From Pontibacter sp. G13 (GTDB lineage Bacteria > Bacteroidota > Bacteroidia > J057): a DNA stretch of 64,000 nucleotides. The notes under the pieces are model-generated. The model did no database searches. It was not told the origin of the DNA and saw only the letters and a list, made by a program, of their open reading frames with translations. The position numbers were made by a program, and so were the translations under genes. Positions 29,283-36,979 of this stretch are shown one piece after another; the first letter of the stretch is position 1; every line of letters starts with the position of its first letter. The DNA is taken from NCBI RefSeq assembly GCF_031851795.1, contig NZ_CP134696.1, positions 2,934,501 through 2,998,500 of the forward strand, in the 5' to 3' direction.

Positions 29283-29370
29283 TCAAGCACAACAACAACA
29301 CATCAAGAAATCACTTTCAGCACAATCGTGATTCCGGCCCGATAATGCTTTTGCATTGGGCCCTTCTTTT
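29283..29370 (+). ncRNA. Candidate small RNA or transcription-attenuated leader
   Basis: If transcription starts about 7 nt after the -7 box, the product is about 88 nt: an unstructured 5' part rich in CAA/ACA, a hairpin AATCAC (29309-29314) with GTGATT (29328-29333), and a terminator hairpin GGCCC-GAT-AATGC with GCATT-GGGCC (29336-29362) followed by CTTCTTTT. No known RNA family was recognised. An open frame from ATG 29270 runs through it but its start codon lies inside the promoter box. With His and Asn codons early on it could alternatively be an attenuator peptide, yet no amino-acid gene follows. Confidence 0.45.
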
Positions 29371-29475
29371 AAACACAATTCTTTTTTTATATAGTCGACG
29401 TTAATACACAATACTTTTTTCAACCATGTTTGCACAATTTCAGCCAACCATTTGAAGCACACATTTTTACAGCAC

Positions 29476-29551
29476 GATTCGTAAAAACACGAAATCGTAT
29501 TTTCTAGGAGACTTACCCAATTTGCAGCCCGGACTTGTTCCGGGTTTTTTT
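29476..29551 (+). terminator. Hairpin pair with strong terminator upstream of murI
   Basis: CCCGGA (29528-29533) and TCCGGG (29539-29544) around CTTGT, followed by seven T, form a good rho-independent terminator. Just before it ACGATTCGT and ACGAAATCGT form another hairpin (about 29477-29501). Since no coding gene ends here, some short transcript must end at this point, perhaps read-through from 29283. Confidence 0.65.
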
Positions 29552-29641
29552 GGGATTCGGGTGAAAAGTCCCTCCTTCAATTGCAAGCGTTCATTTTTGG
29601 GATCAAATAGCGGCCTCATTTCTCCAAGTCCAGATCTCCCC

Positions 29642-29649
29642 TATCTTTG
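29642..29649 (+). promoter_or_regulatory. Possible -7 box of murI
   Basis: TATCTTTG matches TAnnTTTG exactly and lies 5 nt before the murI ATG, which would give an almost leaderless mRNA. No clear -33 element is present, so it may be chance. Confidence 0.35.
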
Positions 29650-29654
29650 TGCCT

Positions 29655-30464
29655 ATGGATGCACGTCCCATTGGCATGTTCGATTCTGGTTTTGGCGGCC
29701 TTTCTGTCCTAAGGGCCTTGATGGAGCAACTTCCCTATGAGTCCGTGCACTATGTCTCGGATAGTGCGCGATGCCCATACGGCCCTCAGCCTAGCTCCCA
29801 CATTCTTGCCTATTCCAGAGAGATCACCCAGTTCTTGATCCATCAGGGATGCAAAATGATTGTGGTTGCCTGCAACACAGCCACCGCCTCTGCCATTCAC
29901 ACCCTCCGCCAAGAATTTGACATCCCCTTTGTTGGAATGGAACCCGCCCTCAAGCCAGCAGCCAAGGCCTCTCAAACGGGCACGATCGGTATTCTGGCCA
30001 CTCACGGCACTTTTCATGGAGCGCATTTCCAGCGAACCAAAGAGCGATATGCACATGAAGTGCAAGTAGTCTCGCGTGTAGGAAATGGCTTGGTCGAATT
30101 GGTGGAGTCAGGAGATCTGGATTCACCAACGGCACGGCAATTGGTCGGCGGATACATTCAAGACCTATTGGCACAGCATTGCGATCAGATCGTATTGGGA
30201 TGCACCCATTATCCGTTCCTTCGGCCGATCATGGACCCCATCGTAGCTGGTAAAGCCCAAATCATAGATCCGGCTCCGGCAGTTGCTCGACAAGTAGGAC
30301 GAATCCTACAGGACCAATCCCTCCAATCCCCCCAACAAGAGCCCCTGTATCAATTCTTCTCCTCTGGAAGTCTCTTCCAAATGCAGGAACTCATCCCGAT
30401 ACTCCTTCCAGAAATGGCTCAAAAACCACATCGCTTGGCCGAATGGATCCCCACGCCCATGTAA
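29655..30464 (+). CDS. murI: Glutamate racemase
   Basis: Converts L- to D-glutamate for peptidoglycan in the cytoplasm. From ATG 29655 the protein is 269 residues: MDARPIGMFDSGFGGLSVLR (the substrate loop), VACNTATASA with the first catalytic cysteine and LGCTHYPFLRPI with the second, near-canonical spacing, and IDPAPAVARQV near the end. The frame can be read from GTG 29649, but the ATG gives the normal N-terminus. It starts soon after a terminator, so it has its own promoter. Confidence 0.95.
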   Translation: MDARPIGMFDSGFGGLSVLRALMEQLPYESVHYVSDSARCPYGPQPSSHILAYSREITQFLIHQGCKMIVVACNTATASAIHTLRQEFDIPFVGMEPALKPAAKASQTGTIGILATHGTFHGAHFQRTKERYAHEVQVVSRVGNGLVELVESGDLDSPTARQLVGGYIQDLLAQHCDQIVLGCTHYPFLRPIMDPIVAGKAQIIDPAPAVARQVGRILQDQSLQSPQQEPLYQFFSSGSLFQMQELIPILLPEMAQKPHRLAEWIPTPM

Positions 30465-30519
30465 GGAACGAGCTTACTCTAAAAAATTCGATATTCGGAA
30501 TATCCGTATATTGATGACC

Positions 30520-31086
30520 ATGAAAGCCATTACTTTGCTCTTGATTACCTTGGCATTCTTTTCTGTTTCCTGTTTTTCTCAAGACGAATCCCTGAGATTG
30601 CGATGGGATATGGAGGATCAATGGCGGATCTATCAGACCACCGAAACTCCCGATCAAGTCTCCTGGGACCTCATCAAATCCACCGAATCTCCGCACGCTT
30701 GGACCGAGCAGATATCGGTCACCCAATTCCACGTACCCATTCGTACCAATATCGAGCAGATCATCAAGCGGATCATGCTGGACTACGATGCCATCAGCGA
30801 AGGGGGAAAATGGGCCTTGATCGACAAACGCACCAAGAAAGGCGCCTACAAATGGGCCTTGTTTATGTATCGGACCAAGAACTTCCAGCAATTGGGAGAA
30901 CCCAGAACGATCATGATTCATATCGCTCAAGGACCCAAGCACACCTACATCGCATCCCGGACGATTCGGACCGAAAAACTGACCATTGCGGAACGTAGAA
31001 AATGGGAAGCGTTTTTCAAAGCAGGGGAAGTCGTCCTCCAATCCCCGCAGACGACTTGGCAGCAAGCAGGACTACTCAGTCCATAA
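30520..31086 (+). CDS. Small exported protein of unknown function
   Basis: A 188-residue protein with a signal peptide (MKAITLLLITLAFFSVSCFS, cleavage near SCFSQ; ATG 30520 preferred, ATG 30514 equally possible). The Cys in the cleavage region is not in a clear lipobox position. The mature part is a compact mixed domain: LRWDMEDQWRIYQTTETPDQ at the start and GPKHTYIASRTIRTEKLTIA late. No motif recognised. It is 55 nt after murI on the same strand, possibly co-transcribed. Confidence 0.7.
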   Translation: MKAITLLLITLAFFSVSCFSQDESLRLRWDMEDQWRIYQTTETPDQVSWDLIKSTESPHAWTEQISVTQFHVPIRTNIEQIIKRIMLDYDAISEGGKWALIDKRTKKGAYKWALFMYRTKNFQQLGEPRTIMIHIAQGPKHTYIASRTIRTEKLTIAERRKWEAFFKAGEVVLQSPQTTWQQAGLLSP

Positions 31087-31139
31087 TTCAGACGCTTATA
31101 GGAATTTTTCGCAAAAATCGGGTTTGCGGAAAGGGAGGA

Positions 31140-31174
31140 TTGTTTCCCTTTCCCACGAGATTATGCTAATTTTG
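31140..31174 (+). promoter_or_regulatory. Promoter of aspS
   Basis: TAATTTTG (31167-31174) fits the TAnnTTTG box, with TTG at 31140-31142, 24 nt upstream (slightly long). It predicts a leader of about 65 nt before the ATG at 31245. Confidence 0.5.
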
Positions 31175-31244
31175 CACTCGAATTTCGGGTATGCGGACCA
31201 CGCTTGCCGCTCAACCCGAAGCGACATTCCTAATAGAAGCATCA

Positions 31245-33014
31245 ATGAACACTTCGCTTAGAACCCACACCTGTGGCGAACTCCGCATGGAGCACGTGGG
31301 CCAAGAGGTGACCCTCTGCGGATGGGTCCAACGTTCCCGTGATTTGGGATACATCCTGTTCGTAGACTTGCGAGACAGATATGGGATCACCCAGATTTCG
31401 CTCAAATCCCAAGAGCAGGAAGAGCTGTACAATCAAGCTCGAAAGCTGGGGCGCGAATTTGTCGTTTCTATCACGGGAACTGTCGCTGAGCGCGAATCCA
31501 AAAACCCCAACATCCCTACGGGTGAAGTGGAGTTGATTCCAGCGTCCATGACCATCCTCAATGAGTCTGTGCTTCCTCCTTTCATGATCGAGGATGAGAC
31601 CGATGGATTGGAAGATATCCGGATGCAGTATCGCTACCTCGATATTCGTCGCCCCAAGATGACTCAAAACCTTCTGGTACGTGCTCAGGCTGCCAAAGCT
31701 GCCCGGACGTATCTGGATAGCCACGGATTTGCGGAGATCGAGACTCCATTCTTTATCAAATCTACCCCAGAGGGCGCTCGGGACTTCCTCGTTCCTTCTC
31801 GCCTTCACCACGGCACTTTCTACGCGTTGCCGCAATCCCCTCAGATCCTGAAGCAGTTGCTCATGGTAGCCGGTATGGACCGTTACTACCAGATCGTCAA
31901 GTGTTTCCGTGATGAGGACTTCCGTGGGGACCGCCAGCCGGAATTCACCCAGATCGACTGCGAAATGTCATTCGTCGAGCAAAAGGACATCCTGAACCTC
32001 TTCGAAGGCATGACCAAGCACGTCTTCAAGGATGTATTGGACGTAGATCTGCCTGACTTCATCCGCATGCCTTACAGCGATGCGATCAAATACTACGGAA
32101 CCGACAAGCCTGACCTTCGCTTCGATTGCAAAATCGTCGATCTGAACGAAGTCATGGGTGGAACCGAATTCAGCGTTTTCAATTCCCTCCTCGAATCTGA
32201 CGGCCTCATCGCCGGAATCGTCGCCAAAGGATGCGCTGGGTATACCCGCAAGCAGCTCGACAAATTGACCGCATTCGTCAAAGAGCCACATCGCGGAGGT
32301 ACTGGACTCGTCTATGTTAAATGCAACGAGGACGGAACCTTCAAATCTTCCGTGGACAAATTCTTCTCACAGGAGAAATTGAAGGAAGTATGCGAATTCG
32401 CCGGCGCTGAGCCCGGTGACGTGTTGTTGATCGTAGCCGACAAACTCCATCGCAAGACCCGCAACATTCTCGGGGACCTGCGTCTGCACCTCGGCAAAAC
32501 CGAAAACTGGATCGACGAGGACAAATGGTCTGTATTCTGGGTAGTGGATTTCCCGCTATTCGAAGAAGACGAGGAGACGGGCGATCTGACCTTTGCGCAC
32601 CACCCGTTCTGTATGCCGCGCGAAGAAGATCTGGAATACCTGTACTCCGATCCTCAGCGTGTACGCGCACAGAGCTACGACATGGTCATGAACGGTAACG
32701 AGATCGTTTCCGGCTCGATCAGGGTTCACAAGAAGGATGTGCAGGACAAGATCTTCGACATCTTGGGCCTCTCTCCAGAAGAAAAAGAAGCCAAGTTCGG
32801 ATTCATGCTCAAAGCCTTCGAATACGGCGCACCTCCACATGGTGGATGTGCATTCGGACTGGACCGCTTCGTGATGCTGTTGACCGGAGAGTCTTCCATC
32901 CGCGACGTGATCGCCTTCCCGAAAACTGCCGGTGGCCGCGACCTGATGATGGACGCCCCTGCTGGAGTTCCCGGAGACAACCTCGACGAATTGGGTATCA
33001 AGCTGTCCGAGTAG
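31245..33014 (+). CDS. aspS: Aspartyl-tRNA synthetase
   Basis: Class II synthetase charging tRNA-Asp, 589 residues from ATG 31245 ([20 protein letters not shown], the usual start; the frame upstream to 31191 has no family support). The N-terminal anticodon-binding OB fold is seen in [20 protein letters not shown]. Motif 2 is [18 protein letters not shown], the bacterial GAD insertion occupies about residues 285-420, and motif 3 is [14 protein letters not shown]. Bacterial-type length. Terminator follows at 33043. Confidence 0.96.
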   Translation: MNTSLRTHTCGELRMEHVGQEVTLCGWVQRSRDLGYILFVDLRDRYGITQISLKSQEQEELYNQARKLGREFVVSITGTVAERESKNPNIPTGEVELIPASMTILNESVLPPFMIEDETDGLEDIRMQYRYLDIRRPKMTQNLLVRAQAAKAARTYLDSHGFAEIETPFFIKSTPEGARDFLVPSRLHHGTFYALPQSPQILKQLLMVAGMDRYYQIVKCFRDEDFRGDRQPEFTQIDCEMSFVEQKDILNLFEGMTKHVFKDVLDVDLPDFIRMPYSDAIKYYGTDKPDLRFDCKIVDLNEVMGGTEFSVFNSLLESDGLIAGIVAKGCAGYTRKQLDKLTAFVKEPHRGGTGLVYVKCNEDGTFKSSVDKFFSQEKLKEVCEFAGAEPGDVLLIVADKLHRKTRNILGDLRLHLGKTENWIDEDKWSVFWVVDFPLFEEDEETGDLTFAHHPFCMPREEDLEYLYSDPQRVRAQSYDMVMNGNEIVSGSIRVHKKDVQDKIFDILGLSPEEKEAKFGFMLKAFEYGAPPHGGCAFGLDRFVMLLTGESSIRDVIAFPKTAGGRDLMMDAPAGVPGDNLDELGIKLSE

Positions 33015-33042
33015 TCGGCATAGATTTCCCAAAACATACACG

Positions 33043-33083
33043 ATCCCCACGTCAAAGCTCGTCCTTGGCGTGGGGATTTTGTT
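33043..33083 (+). terminator. Terminator of aspS
   Basis: ATCCCCACG (33043-33051) and CGTGGGGAT (33069-33077) pair perfectly, extended inside by CAA/TTG, and TTTTGTTT follows. Confidence 0.8.
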
Positions 33084-33109
33084 TGGTTGCTTGGCACAAG
33101 GGATGGAGC

Positions 33110-33276
33110 ATTTGGGCGATCCCCCGCGTGCTGGGCAGGAAATTCCTCGCTGGCCATTGGGGTCGCGGGGTCAGGCTGTCCACGAGTCCGCTATCGCTCC
33201 CGTCCTCCGCTTAAGGCTCCGGACCTCGCCTACGGCTCGTCGTTCCCATCCTTATCGCCGCACGAGCCAGCCGCAC
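33110..33276 (+). repeat. Dispersed two-hairpin intergenic element, copy 2
   Basis: It begins ATTTGGGCG and ends GCCAGCCGCAC. Stem 1: CCCCGCG (33122-33128) with CGCGGGG (33164-33170). It has CAGGCTGTCCACGAGTCCGC, then CTATCGCTCCCGTCCTCCGC. Stem 2: GTCC (33202-33205) with GGAC (33221-33224) around an inner mismatch. The second half is nearly identical to copy 4. It lies between convergent aspS and the methyltransferase gene. Confidence 0.8.
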
Positions 33277-33294
33277 AGATCAGTGGAACACTCT

Positions 33295-33335
33295 CCTAAA
33301 AACGCACCGCCTATCGGGAGTCCCAATAGGCGGTG
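33295..33335 (-). terminator. Terminator of the methyltransferase gene
   Basis: CACCGCCTAT (33305-33314) pairs with ATAGGCGGTG (33326-33335), and on the minus strand GCGTTTTTAGG follows. About 30 nt beyond the stop. Confidence 0.8.
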
Positions 33336-33363
33336 AATAGGTGGATTCTTGATCTTGAATGGC

Positions 33364-34014
33364 TTAGGCTTGCCGTTGAAATACCGTGAGGTGGATCTCG
33401 TCGCCCATCGATGGTGGTTGGTCATGCTGCTGAAAAATGGGCACCAACCCGTGGAATTCAAATGAGGGGATATAGTCGGGGTTCAGGAGCCAAGGGGGCC
33501 CCACCTCAAACGTCCGTTTTTGATGCTGGACCTCGGTGATGACAGCCAACCAGCCGCCGTCTGCCACCAAGTCAGAAACATGCTCGATCAGGACCTGCTC
33601 GTATTTGGGGGGAAGTGCCTGAATCGTGAAGATCTCCAGCACAAAATCATACTTCCTATGCCATGCGGGAATACCCTCTAGCAAGTCCGCTTGTACAAAT
33701 TCCACCGATGAGTCTGGAAAACGCTTCTTGCAAAGCTCGATCGCACTGTGGGACACATCAAACGCCGTCACCGCAAATCCCCGGGATTCTAGCTCAATTG
33801 CATCGTCTCCCATTCCGCAGCCTACTACTAGCGCGGTTTTGCCCGCTCCTGCAACTGGATGTTCCTCTATCCACTTCTTGAATAGTGGATGCGGGGACAT
33901 ATTGGCCCAAGGAATTCCATTTCCGGCTTCGCTCGATCCCGCATACAGGGATTCAAACCAGTCTGTGGGTTTTTGCTCGTCGATCCCTAGCTTTTTCCGC
34001 GTCTCTTTGTCCAT
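33364..34014 (-). CDS. Class I SAM-dependent methyltransferase (TPMT/TehB-like)
   Basis: A 216-residue cytoplasmic methyltransferase from the ATG at 34012-34014. SAM-binding motif I is ALVVGCGMGDDAIELESRGF, the acidic loop is TAFDVSHSAIELCKKRFP, then EFVQADLLEG and DFVLEIFTIQALPP. The N-terminal WFESLYAGSSEAGNGIPWAN resembles thiopurine methyltransferase-like and TehB-like enzymes that act on small, often toxic molecules. The substrate cannot be told. It is flanked by copies 2 and 3 of the dispersed element and has its own terminator. Confidence 0.85.
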   Translation of the reverse strand: MDKETRKKLGIDEQKPTDWFESLYAGSSEAGNGIPWANMSPHPLFKKWIEEHPVAGAGKTALVVGCGMGDDAIELESRGFAVTAFDVSHSAIELCKKRFPDSSVEFVQADLLEGIPAWHRKYDFVLEIFTIQALPPKYEQVLIEHVSDLVADGGWLAVITEVQHQKRTFEVGPPWLLNPDYIPSFEFHGLVPIFQQHDQPPSMGDEIHLTVFQRQA

Positions 34015-34089
34015 GCTTCTATCCGTTGATTGATGACTACCGAATACGGACAATATACCATTTTGGTCATGACTTCGACCTCAACTCAA

Positions 34090-34305
34090 GTGCGGATGGC
34101 CTTGCAGCGGCGTAAAGGGTCTGAAGGAGTAGTCGGTGGACAGGTCGATTTGAATGGGGTCTCATTTGCGTGGAGCATACCGGGAATCTCTCGCTCCATT
34201 AACAACCCACCGACCGGAGCGCCAGCGGAGTCCGGAAGGGCCTGGCCCCGCGACATGCATGTTCGGGAGGTACCGAAATCTAAGCACGCGGGGATACGCC
34301 CAAAT
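34090..34305 (-). repeat. Dispersed two-hairpin intergenic element, copy 3
   Basis: The only copy on the minus strand and the only one in a divergent gap. Read on the minus strand it begins ATTTGGGCGTATCCCCGCG and ends CCATCCGCAC. Stem 1 arms are plus 34287-34293 and 34246-34252 (CCCCGCG with CGCGGGG). Stem 2 arms are plus 34207-34214 and 34132-34139 (GTCGGTGG with CCACCGAC, perfect 8 bp). Stem 2 has quite different bases from copies 1, 2 and 4 but stays complementary. The rest of the 34015-34480 gap holds nothing I recognise. Confidence 0.75.
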
Positions 34306-34480
34306 CATGCGCATCTCCGACATCATAGCGAGTTCCCGCCCCAAAATCTTCTTCTTCGATGGTCCAGTTCACCGAATAATCATTTGTGGCAATATTTGAT
34401 GGCATCGGCCTACCCTTCCCGCTGAATTCCCTCTCCTCTCGATCCGATGCGGCCTAATTTCACATAAAATCCGGATCGAC

Positions 34481-36904
34481 ATGATTACTCCGCTTAGACT
34501 TACTTCCATTTGCCTCATGGTCATGAGCTGGTTGCTCGCGGCCCCATTAGGCTATTCGCAAAACGCTATCCATGTATATTCAGACGATATTCCATGGAGC
34601 GAACTTCCCCCGGTGATTGCCCCCGGTCAACTGACGTCCATCCAGACGGCCGTTTCGCAGGCGCAGAGTGGCGACTCGATCATCATCCACGAGGGGATCT
34701 ACCGTGAGCGCATCCAGATCACCAAGAGCAATTTGGTACTGGCCAACTTTGAGGATGACTACGTGCTGGTTACTGGCGCTGAGCCTGTCACCAACTGGGT
34801 CAATGCCACGGGCATGGCTCCCGGCGTGAAAGTCGCCAATGTGGGCAGCCTCGGGATCGAAAGTGAATTTTCACAATTGTTCATCGATGGACATGCTGGC
34901 ATGATGGCGCGGCACCCCAACAACACGATCGGGGATCTGATGCTCCCGCTGGAGGACAATTCTGGCTATTCCCTCTTGACAAGCGTCCACAAAGATCAGG
35001 GCGCCAATGCGCTCGGTCACGCAACCTTGGAGGCGAGCATTCCAAACGTAGATGTGACAGGCGGGATTTTCCGTGGATTGACGGGAAAAATGCGGAACTA
35101 CGTATTTGGGAATATCACCGCCCAGAGTGGAAATACGGTCTCCTTTCAGGCCATCAACAAGGGACAATGGAAAAATGAACCCGCCATCGCCAACACCAAG
35201 CACAAGGCGGGTTGGGGATTCTTACTCCACAAAAACCTGATCGATATGCCGGGAGAGTGGTTCCTCGACAATGGCATGCTGTATTTCCTGCCACCAGCAA
35301 ATACCCCTGTAGAAAATCTGAGACTGGAAATTCAGGTCCGAAATCAGGTCCTCAGAATCAACAATGCCCAGAACCTCGTCATGCATGGATTGAATTTCGT
35401 GGCGGGGCATGGTGAAATGCTCAATTCGTCCAATCTGACCTTCGAAGGATGTTCCTGGCGGCATCTTCAGCCATTCTGGACGCCCAACAACTACGGCGAC
35501 AATGACTCCGACAATACGGGGATTTTTCTGGACGGAACGACCAACACCTCCTTCACCGATTGCTACTTGGGACATACATGGGGCAATGGATTCGCGATCT
35601 TGGATGGCGGAAATCACACCTTCGACAACTGTGTCATCGAGGATATCGCTTCTATCGGGATCTTTGCTTCGGCGATCTACACGCGGACGGGACCCGTGAC
35701 GGTACAGAATTGCACCTTCGGAAAGGCTGGAAGATTCCACCTTCGCATGAGGACCAGCGACAAGATGGATGTCTACGATTCCGATTTCTACGGAGCGATG
35801 ATGATGGGCGAGGATGCCGGGCCGATCGAAGCTACGAGTACCGGCTCTCTCAATCCATTGAACATGCAGGGAAGTGAATTTGCCTACAACAAGGTACACG
35901 ACTGCTTCGGAATTCCTGTGTTTGACGGAAACTACAACAAGCAGTTTGTGGTGGCCTTCTACATGGAGGATGTGCACAATTACACAGCGCACCACAACTT
36001 GGTCTACAACATCAGATCCAACAACTACAACGGTCCGCATTCCTATCAGAAAGCGGGGGCCTTCCTCTATCTCGGACCGCGATACAACTACATGGATCTG
36101 CCTGTGAATTACTACAACAACACGGTCTGGGATTACGACAAGAGCATCAACATCTGGCATATCGAGGCGGACAACTGGCAAGATCTCGGGATGGCAGAAT
36201 CCGGCGGTAGCATGATGGACGGTCATTTCGAGAACAACATCATGCAATCTGGCACTTCCTTCAAGCTCAACTGGACCAAGCAGATCCTCACCAGCACAGG
36301 CGGATCAGCGGGTTGGGTGTCGGTCACCAATGCACCGAGCATCGAGACGACGGACTTCAACGCATTTGTCACACACGGCCAGACCGTAGACTATCATTTC
36401 AATGCGTCCCACAACCAGACCTTGGATCTGACGGATGAAAGCCTCCACTTCGCCGATGCTGCAAATGGGGACTTCTCTATTGAGCCCAATTCCAGCGCCA
36501 AGGCTGCGGGCAAGGTCATCCCGGGCATCACCTCCAGTGCAACGCCCGACCTAGGCGCATTTGAAGGGAGCAATCGAGTGATGATGGCTGGAGCGACCCT
36601 CGGCACACCGAATTTCCGGGAACTGGGCAATTCATTGACGAGCCTTCCCGCTCAGTTCGAGCAAGGTCAGATTCGTCTGTTCCCGAATCCCGTACATGAG
36701 CAGTTGAGCATTTCACAGGAGACTCCATTTCAGGCTGGCACAAATGTTCAGGTGTTTTCCCTGAATGGTCAGCAAGTCTTGACGCAGGACATTCGTCATG
36801 AAGCACATGAGGTGTCTATCGACGTTTCCGCCCTGCCAAAGGGCATCTACTTGCTGCAATTGAATGGAGACCCATTGCTCACCACGAAATTTATCAAGCG
36901 ATAG
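34481..36904 (+). CDS. Secreted right-handed beta-helix protein with T9SS sorting domain
   Basis: An 807-residue secreted protein. Signal peptide about residues 1-26 (hydrophobic LMVMSWLLAAPLG). The start of the mature part (LTSIQTAVSQAQSGDSIIIH then EGIYRERIQI) is the opening turn typical of pectate-lyase-like and polysaccharide-lyase family 6-like right-handed beta-helices. Repeated helix rungs follow (LTFEGCSWRHL, TSFTDCYLGHTWGNGFAIL, HTFDNCVIEDIASIGIFA, GPVTVQNCTFGKAGRFHLR). The last 80 residues have the type A sorting domain: VQVFSLNGQQVL, LPKGIYLLQL and a terminal FIKR. So it should be exported by the type IX system to the surface or medium and probably binds or cleaves a polysaccharide. 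Catalytic residues could not be assigned. Confidence 0.88.
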   Translation: MITPLRLTSICLMVMSWLLAAPLGYSQNAIHVYSDDIPWSELPPVIAPGQLTSIQTAVSQAQSGDSIIIHEGIYRERIQITKSNLVLANFEDDYVLVTGAEPVTNWVNATGMAPGVKVANVGSLGIESEFSQLFIDGHAGMMARHPNNTIGDLMLPLEDNSGYSLLTSVHKDQGANALGHATLEASIPNVDVTGGIFRGLTGKMRNYVFGNITAQSGNTVSFQAINKGQWKNEPAIANTKHKAGWGFLLHKNLIDMPGEWFLDNGMLYFLPPANTPVENLRLEIQVRNQVLRINNAQNLVMHGLNFVAGHGEMLNSSNLTFEGCSWRHLQPFWTPNNYGDNDSDNTGIFLDGTTNTSFTDCYLGHTWGNGFAILDGGNHTFDNCVIEDIASIGIFASAIYTRTGPVTVQNCTFGKAGRFHLRMRTSDKMDVYDSDFYGAMMMGEDAGPIEATSTGSLNPLNMQGSEFAYNKVHDCFGIPVFDGNYNKQFVVAFYMEDVHNYTAHHNLVYNIRSNNYNGPHSYQKAGAFLYLGPRYNYMDLPVNYYNNTVWDYDKSINIWHIEADNWQDLGMAESGGSMMDGHFENNIMQSGTSFKLNWTKQILTSTGGSAGWVSVTNAPSIETTDFNAFVTHGQTVDYHFNASHNQTLDLTDESLHFADAANGDFSIEPNSSAKAAGKVIPGITSSATPDLGAFEGSNRVMMAGATLGTPNFRELGNSLTSLPAQFEQGQIRLFPNPVHEQLSISQETPFQAGTNVQVFSLNGQQVLTQDIRHEAHEVSIDVSALPKGIYLLQLNGDPLLTTKFIKR

Positions 36905-36921
36905 GCAATTGATTCTAAAAG

Positions 36922-36961
36922 AAAAAGGCGAGGAAACCAGTGTGTTTCCTCGCCTTTTTTT
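36922..36961. terminator. Bidirectional terminator between convergent genes
   Basis: AAAAAGGCGAGGAAAC and GTTTCCTCGCCTTTTT form a 16-bp stem around 6 nt, with T on the right and A on the left. It serves both the beta-helix gene (+) and the M48 gene (-). Confidence 0.92.
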
Positions 36962-36979
36962 GTTGGAGTCTCATGATTT

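Noticed and set aside
29270-29404. 44-codon frame beginning ATG TTT GTA as a leader peptide
   Set aside because: Its ATG lies within the predicted -7 box, so it would not be on the transcript; kept only as an alternative in the small RNA entry.
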